Shown: piece after piece, positions 6,253 through 9,301 of the stretch | Position numbering within the stretch: position 1 is the stretch's first letter | Layout: every line of letters begins with the position of its first letter | Assembly (NCBI GenBank): GCA_040380145.1 | Contig: JBEIJQ010000122.1 | Span: 1 to 9,301, forward strand | Reading direction: 5' to 3' | Origin: JBEIJQ01 sp040380145 | GTDB taxonomy: Bacteria; Bacteroidota; Bacteroidia; Chitinophagales; Saprospiraceae | Length of the DNA stretch: 9,301 nt | Notes under the pieces: model-generated | What the model was told of the DNA's origin: nothing | Database searches by the model: none | What the model saw: only the letters and a program-made list of their open reading frames with translations | Position numbers and translations under genes: made by a program

Positions 6253-7140
6253 ATGAACAGAACAATCCTTGTTTTTCTTTTGCTGGTCTCGGCGCTCGTT
6301 CCTGCCTTCGCCGAAACGGTGATCGCCGACGGCTCCAATGTATCAGGCTCGTGGACCAAAGACAATTCCCCGTACCATGTGATGGGCGTGGTCACGGTAC
6401 CTTATGGCCAGACCTTGACCATTGAGCCCGGGACGGTCGTGATGTTCCGCGCCGACACGGTGAACCAGCGGGAGCAGGAAGAATTCGGCAACGGAAGTTT
6501 CAAACTGGGCATGCTGCGCGTCAGGGGGCTGCTGATCGCAAAAGGCACGCCCGAGGAGAGGATCCTCTTTACCCGTCTCGAACAGGAAGACCTCAAAGAA
6601 GCCGTTTGGGGCACCATTCAAGTTTGTGCCGTTTCGGGCAAATCCGAGTTCGTGCACTGCAATTTCGAATATGCCAACGGTGTGATCGAAGTCCCCACCG
6701 GGGAAAGCGAGGTCAAAGAAAACGCCACCGGCGCCCTGTCTTTCATCGAATGTGCCGGATTGGTGGAAAATTGCCTTTTCAGGCTCAATTGGGCCGGCAT
6801 CAACGCCAAACACGGATCGGTACTGGATATAAAATACTGCACCATCGTCGAAAACAAATACAGCATCGAGGCCAACGAAGATAGCCGAATCAAGGCTCGG
6901 GGCTGCCTGTTTTACGACAACATCGACGGTTTTTTCGTCAACGACCGAAACGATCTGGAATTGTCTTACTCGTTTGTTCAGAACGGCCAATGGGACGACA
7001 ACATCTACGACGCGCAGAACAATGTCCGAAAGGGCGACAATCCGAAATTCAACAACCCCAAGAAAGGCGATTACTCTTTGTCGAAAAAATCCCCTTGCCT
7101 CGCCAAGGGCGAAAAAGGCAAGAATGTCGGAGCATTCTGA
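6253..7140 (+). CDS. Secreted right-handed parallel beta-helix protein, cassette copy 2
   Basis: A 295-residue paralogue of its two neighbours. The signal peptide is residues 1-20 (MNRTILVFLLLVSALVPAFA, then ETV). SGSWTKDNSPY (31-41) and GQTLTIEPGTVVMF match copy 1 and copy 3. It carries a slightly longer loop after the first strand (about 66-81, rich in Asn, Gln and Glu), the main length difference from copy 1. NATGALSFIE, VENCLF, WAGINAK, CTIVENKY and GFFVN mark successive rungs; GQWDDNI is shared with copy 3 but not copy 1, which has GSLHENA. The C-terminus is KKSPCLAKG ending NVGAF. It starts 22 bases after copy 1, with no Shine-Dalgarno sequence and no convincing promoter between, so it is probably cotranscribed. 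No lipobox or type IX sorting domain is seen. Function is unknown. Confidence 0.85.
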   Translation: MNRTILVFLLLVSALVPAFAETVIADGSNVSGSWTKDNSPYHVMGVVTVPYGQTLTIEPGTVVMFRADTVNQREQEEFGNGSFKLGMLRVRGLLIAKGTPEERILFTRLEQEDLKEAVWGTIQVCAVSGKSEFVHCNFEYANGVIEVPTGESEVKENATGALSFIECAGLVENCLFRLNWAGINAKHGSVLDIKYCTIVENKYSIEANEDSRIKARGCLFYDNIDGFFVNDRNDLELSYSFVQNGQWDDNIYDAQNNVRKGDNPKFNNPKKGDYSLSKKSPCLAKGEKGKNVGAF

Positions 7141-7178
7141 TTTTCAATACATTGCACACTTTTTAAAATAATTTCTAC

Positions 7179-8054
7179 ATGAGAGTTACCCTTTTTCTGC
7201 TGTCCGCGCTCTTGACCGCAGCAGCCGCCAACGCCCAGACCGAGATTTACGACATGGAAGATGTGTCGGGAACTTGGACCAAAGCCAATTCTCCTTATAT
7301 CGTCCTCGGCGAAGCCATCGTGCCCGATGGGCAGACCCTGACCATCGAACCGGGCGTGGAGGTGCGTTTCGCGACCAGCGAAGAGCGGGATTATTCATCC
7401 GATGACTTTGAAATGGGTATCCTGCGCGTTTTCGGTACGCTCAAAGCAGTGGGCAGCCAAACCGATCCCATCCTGTTCACCAGAGACGGTAGAAGGGGCC
7501 AATGGGGCTGTATCCACATCCAGTCGGGCAACAAAAAATCGTTGATCAAGTGGTGCATCGTGGAATATTCCCATTACATCCAGGGGCTGGTGTTCGACCC
7601 CGATGACGAAAGCACCGACAACTCCACCGGGGCCATTTCCTTTTACGGTTCGGGCGGCAGGGTCGAAAATTGTGTGATCCGAAACTCTTGGGCCGCGATC
7701 AACGCCAAAAACGGGGCGTCTCCCGTTATCGACCACTGTACGATCGTGGAGAACGAATACGCCTTGGAAAGCAATGCCGACGGCCCCCGCGGCACCACCA
7801 AGATCAAGGCCTCCAACTGTATCCTGCACGGCAACGAGAACGGATTTTTCATCACGGAATCGGACGGCGTATCCTTGGCTTATACCTTCGTGGACGAAGG
7901 CCAATGGGACGACAACATCGAGGACGGCGGCAACAACATCAAAAAGGGCAAGGATCCCTTGTTCGAAGATATGGACGACGAAAATTACAAGCTCAAAAAG
8001 AAGTCTCCCTGCAGAAAAAAAGGAGCGGACCGCACCAATATGGGTGCCTACTGA
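7179..8054 (+). CDS. Secreted right-handed parallel beta-helix protein, cassette copy 3
   Basis: A 291-residue paralogue closing the cassette. Residues 1-19 are a signal peptide (cleavage likely ANA/QTE). SGTWTKANSPY (30-40) and GQTLTIEPGVEVRF repeat the start module. Rung markers are STGAISFYG, VENCVI, WAAINAK, CTIVENEY, ASNCILHGNENGFFI and GQWDDNIED. The rung before ASNC contains a short extra loop (DGPRGTT) absent in copies 1 and 2. The C-terminus KKKSPCRKKG ending NMGAY is clearly basic. By inspection the Cys and Asn positions of the core rungs are kept while surface loops differ, as expected of an old duplication with structure held constant. It is 38 bases after copy 2 across an A/T-rich gap and 28 bases before a strong terminator. 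Secretion is likely; an adhesive, structural or glycan-related role would be a guess. Confidence 0.85.
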   Translation: MRVTLFLLSALLTAAAANAQTEIYDMEDVSGTWTKANSPYIVLGEAIVPDGQTLTIEPGVEVRFATSEERDYSSDDFEMGILRVFGTLKAVGSQTDPILFTRDGRRGQWGCIHIQSGNKKSLIKWCIVEYSHYIQGLVFDPDDESTDNSTGAISFYGSGGRVENCVIRNSWAAINAKNGASPVIDHCTIVENEYALESNADGPRGTTKIKASNCILHGNENGFFITESDGVSLAYTFVDEGQWDDNIEDGGNNIKKGKDPLFEDMDDENYKLKKKSPCRKKGADRTNMGAY

Positions 8055-8082
8055 TCCCAGAAGGAAAAAAATAAGCAGCTGA

Positions 8083-8116
8083 ATGCCCGATGCGCGCCGC
8101 GCTCGGGCATTTTTTT
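8083..8116 (+). terminator. Intrinsic terminator of the beta-helix cassette
   Basis: ATGCCCGA (8083-8090) pairs with TCGGGCAT (8103-8110), with further GCG/CGC pairing inside the loop, followed by a T run to 8116. This is a textbook Rho-independent terminator 28 bases after the copy 3 stop. It separates the cassette from fabD. Confidence 0.85.
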
Positions 8117-8134
8117 CTCCGTGCAAAAAGTCCT

Positions 8135-8142
8135 TATCTTGC
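8135..8142 (+). promoter_or_regulatory. Possible -7 box TATCTTGC of fabD
   Basis: TATCTTGC partly matches TAnnTTTG. TTTT at 8112-8115, 19 bases upstream, could serve as -33 but overlaps the terminator T run. The implied leader is about 45-50 bases. A promoter is needed here because the strong terminator isolates fabD from the genes before it. Confidence 0.35.
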
Positions 8143-8194
8143 ACCCTCTTGAGAGCAAAATAACCCTGACCAAACCTGATTTTTCAGCATCCAG

Positions 8195-9073
8195 ATGAAA
8201 AAAGCGTATGTTTTTCCGGGCCAAGGGGCCCAATTCGAAGGTATGGGCAAAGACCTGTACGAGCAATCGCCGCTGGCGAGGGAAATTTTCGACGGTGCGG
8301 ACCGATTGTTGGGATTCTGCCTGTCTAAGATCATGTTCGAAGGCAGCGCCGAGGAACTGCAGCAGACACGGGTGACCCAGCCCGCGATGTTCGTGTACGC
8401 CTACGCCAAGGCCCGGATGCTCGGAGCAGAATTCCGCCCCTGTGCGGTGGCCGGACATTCCCTGGGCGAGTTCACGGCCCTGGCCGCCGCCGGCTCGCTC
8501 TCCTTTGAGGATGCTCTGCGCTTGGTGAGCATCCGGTCGTCCGCTATGCAATACGCCTGCGAAAAACACCCCGGCACCATGGCCGCTATTTTGGGCATGG
8601 AAGATGCCCTGGTCGAAGAAATCTGTGCTTCCATCGACGATGTGGTCGTTCCGGCCAACTACAACAGCCCCGGCCAGCTGGTGATTTCCGGCTCCCTGAC
8701 GGGCATCGAAAAAGCGGTCGCCGCGCTGCAAGCCGCCGGCGCCAAACGGGCCATCGTCCTGAAGGTCGGCGGGGCTTTCCACTCTCCGCTGATGGAAGAG
8801 GGGCGCCGCGAACTGGCCGAAGCGATAGAAGTGGTGCCCTTCGCGGCACCGAACTGTCCGGTGTACCAAAATGTGGACGGCCTGCCTTACACGGATCCGA
8901 ACGCCATCCGCCTGAACCTGGTCCGACAGTTGACGGCGCCCGTCCGCTGGACCCAGACGGTGCAGAACATGCTCGCGGACGGTGCGGAAAGTTTCGTCGA
9001 AATCGGCGGCAATGTGCTCGGCGGCATGATCAAAAAAATCGACCGCAACGCCGTCGTCGAACCTACCACATAA
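8195..9073 (+). CDS. fabD: Malonyl-CoA:acyl-carrier-protein transacylase
   Basis: Cytoplasmic enzyme of 292 residues that moves malonyl from CoA to ACP, supplying extender units for type II fatty-acid synthesis. Motifs in order: FPGQGAQ (7-13), whose Gln10 helps form the oxyanion hole; AGHSLGE (86-92) with nucleophile Ser89; SIRSSAM with Arg114, which binds the malonyl carboxylate; NYNSPGQLVISG (155-166); AFHSPLM with catalytic His196; QLTAPVRWTQTV (245-256). Length and motif spacing fit a complete, ordinary FabD. One deviation is EIGGNVLGG (269-277), where relatives usually have GPG. The ATG at 8195 is right because the family begins only a few residues before FPGQGAQ. No Shine-Dalgarno sequence is present. 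It stands alone, without fabH, fabG or acpP next to it in this window, and converges on the broken minus-strand gene 26 bases beyond its stop. Confidence 0.96.
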   Translation: MKKAYVFPGQGAQFEGMGKDLYEQSPLAREIFDGADRLLGFCLSKIMFEGSAEELQQTRVTQPAMFVYAYAKARMLGAEFRPCAVAGHSLGEFTALAAAGSLSFEDALRLVSIRSSAMQYACEKHPGTMAAILGMEDALVEEICASIDDVVVPANYNSPGQLVISGSLTGIEKAVAALQAAGAKRAIVLKVGGAFHSPLMEEGRRELAEAIEVVPFAAPNCPVYQNVDGLPYTDPNAIRLNLVRQLTAPVRWTQTVQNMLADGAESFVEIGGNVLGGMIKKIDRNAVVEPTT

Positions 9074-9092
9074 CCCCCGCCCATCCGACCAT

Positions 9093-9109
9093 GTCCCGTT
9101 CAGCGGGAC
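9093..9109. terminator. Hairpin between the convergent fabD and minus-strand gene ends
   Basis: GTCCCG (9093-9098) and CGGGAC (9104-9109) form a perfect 6-bp stem with a 5-base loop that contains the minus-strand stop codon. It lies 20 bases after the fabD stop. No U run follows on either strand, so it would be a weak or factor-dependent terminator at best. Confidence 0.35.
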
Positions 9110-9301
9110 TTGTAGATCTTGACCTCGAATTTTCCTTTTCCGTCCACCACGCCCCGGTACATGCCGGAGGTGTTGAAGGTCATGGTGAAATTGCCGAAAC
9201 GATCCCCTATGCTTCCCCCCCATTGTTGGACCAGAAAGTACCCTTAATCCCAAAATTGTCATTAGGAAAAATTTCTAATGGCGGCCATTAGAAAATCCTG
9301 A
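9100..9301 (-). pseudogene. C-terminal end of an unrecognised protein with a disrupted frame
   Basis: On the minus strand a protein-like frame ends at stop 9100-9102, with C-terminal residues including SIGDRFGNFTMTFN, GMYRGVVDG and KGKFEVKIYKSR. Going upstream, this frame stays open only to 9243, because TAA occurs at 9244-9246 and there is no good start between. The stretch 9273-9300 reads QDFLMAAIRN in the same frame, while about 9215-9270 reads sensibly only in a neighbouring frame (PNDNFGIKGTFWSNNGG). The simplest explanation is two opposite one-base length changes, candidates being the A5 run at 9267-9271 and the C7 run at 9215-9221; a change at a G run near 9240 could also explain part of it. 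It may be a decaying gene or sequencing error. The alternating hydrophobic and polar residues suggest beta strands. I do not recognise the family, and the N-terminus is outside the window. Confidence 0.45.

Noticed and set aside
5367..8054. Repeated words in the beta-helix genes as a CRISPR array or minisatellite
   Set aside because: The repeats are protein rungs and paralogous domains, in frame and imperfect; there is no constant repeat-spacer pattern.
8048..9262. A 404-codon open frame on the minus strand opposite fabD
   Set aside because: It covers fabD and the terminator. FabD has all its catalytic motifs on the plus strand, and the antisense product resembles nothing.

Overview
The window looks like chromosomal DNA from a GC-rich member of the Bacteroidota. 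The evidence is indirect. The start codons lack Shine-Dalgarno sequences, and several genes are preceded by a -7 box resembling the Bacteroidota consensus TAnnTTTG, the best being TACCTTTG before the helicase gene. The secreted proteins end their signal peptides in FAQ or NAQ, and the LolE/FtsX-like permease has an N-terminus of the type common in this phylum. I see no tRNA, rRNA, CRISPR array, transposase or phage gene.

Layout. Positions 1-1248 (minus) hold the N-terminal 416 residues of an ABC transporter permease of the LolC/E-MacB type, cut by the window edge; its periplasmic region seems to carry a repeated subdomain. Positions 1349-1777 (minus) hold a hotdog-fold acyl-CoA thioesterase very like YdiI/MenI. 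It is divergent from 1881-5216 (plus), a 1111-residue protein joining a PD-(D/E)XK (Cas4/RecB/Dna2-like) nuclease to an SF1 helicase. Positions 5367-8054 (plus) hold three head-to-tail paralogues of about 290 residues, each a secreted right-handed parallel beta-helix protein, closed by a strong intrinsic terminator at 8083-8116. Positions 8195-9073 (plus) encode FabD, the malonyl-CoA:ACP transacylase. From 9301 down to 9100 (minus) lies the C-terminal end of an unrecognised protein whose frame appears broken.

How the genes relate. Most are independent housekeeping functions: lipoprotein or envelope transport, menaquinone or acyl-CoA hydrolysis, DNA processing and fatty-acid synthesis. The one clear functional unit is the triple beta-helix cassette, probably one transcript making three related envelope or secreted proteins of unknown role. 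The points most worth a second look are this cassette, the A8-G-A8 tract at the nuclease/helicase junction, the duplicated barrel in the permease and the disrupted gene at the right edge. I found no convincing evidence for a new multi-gene defence or mobile system.
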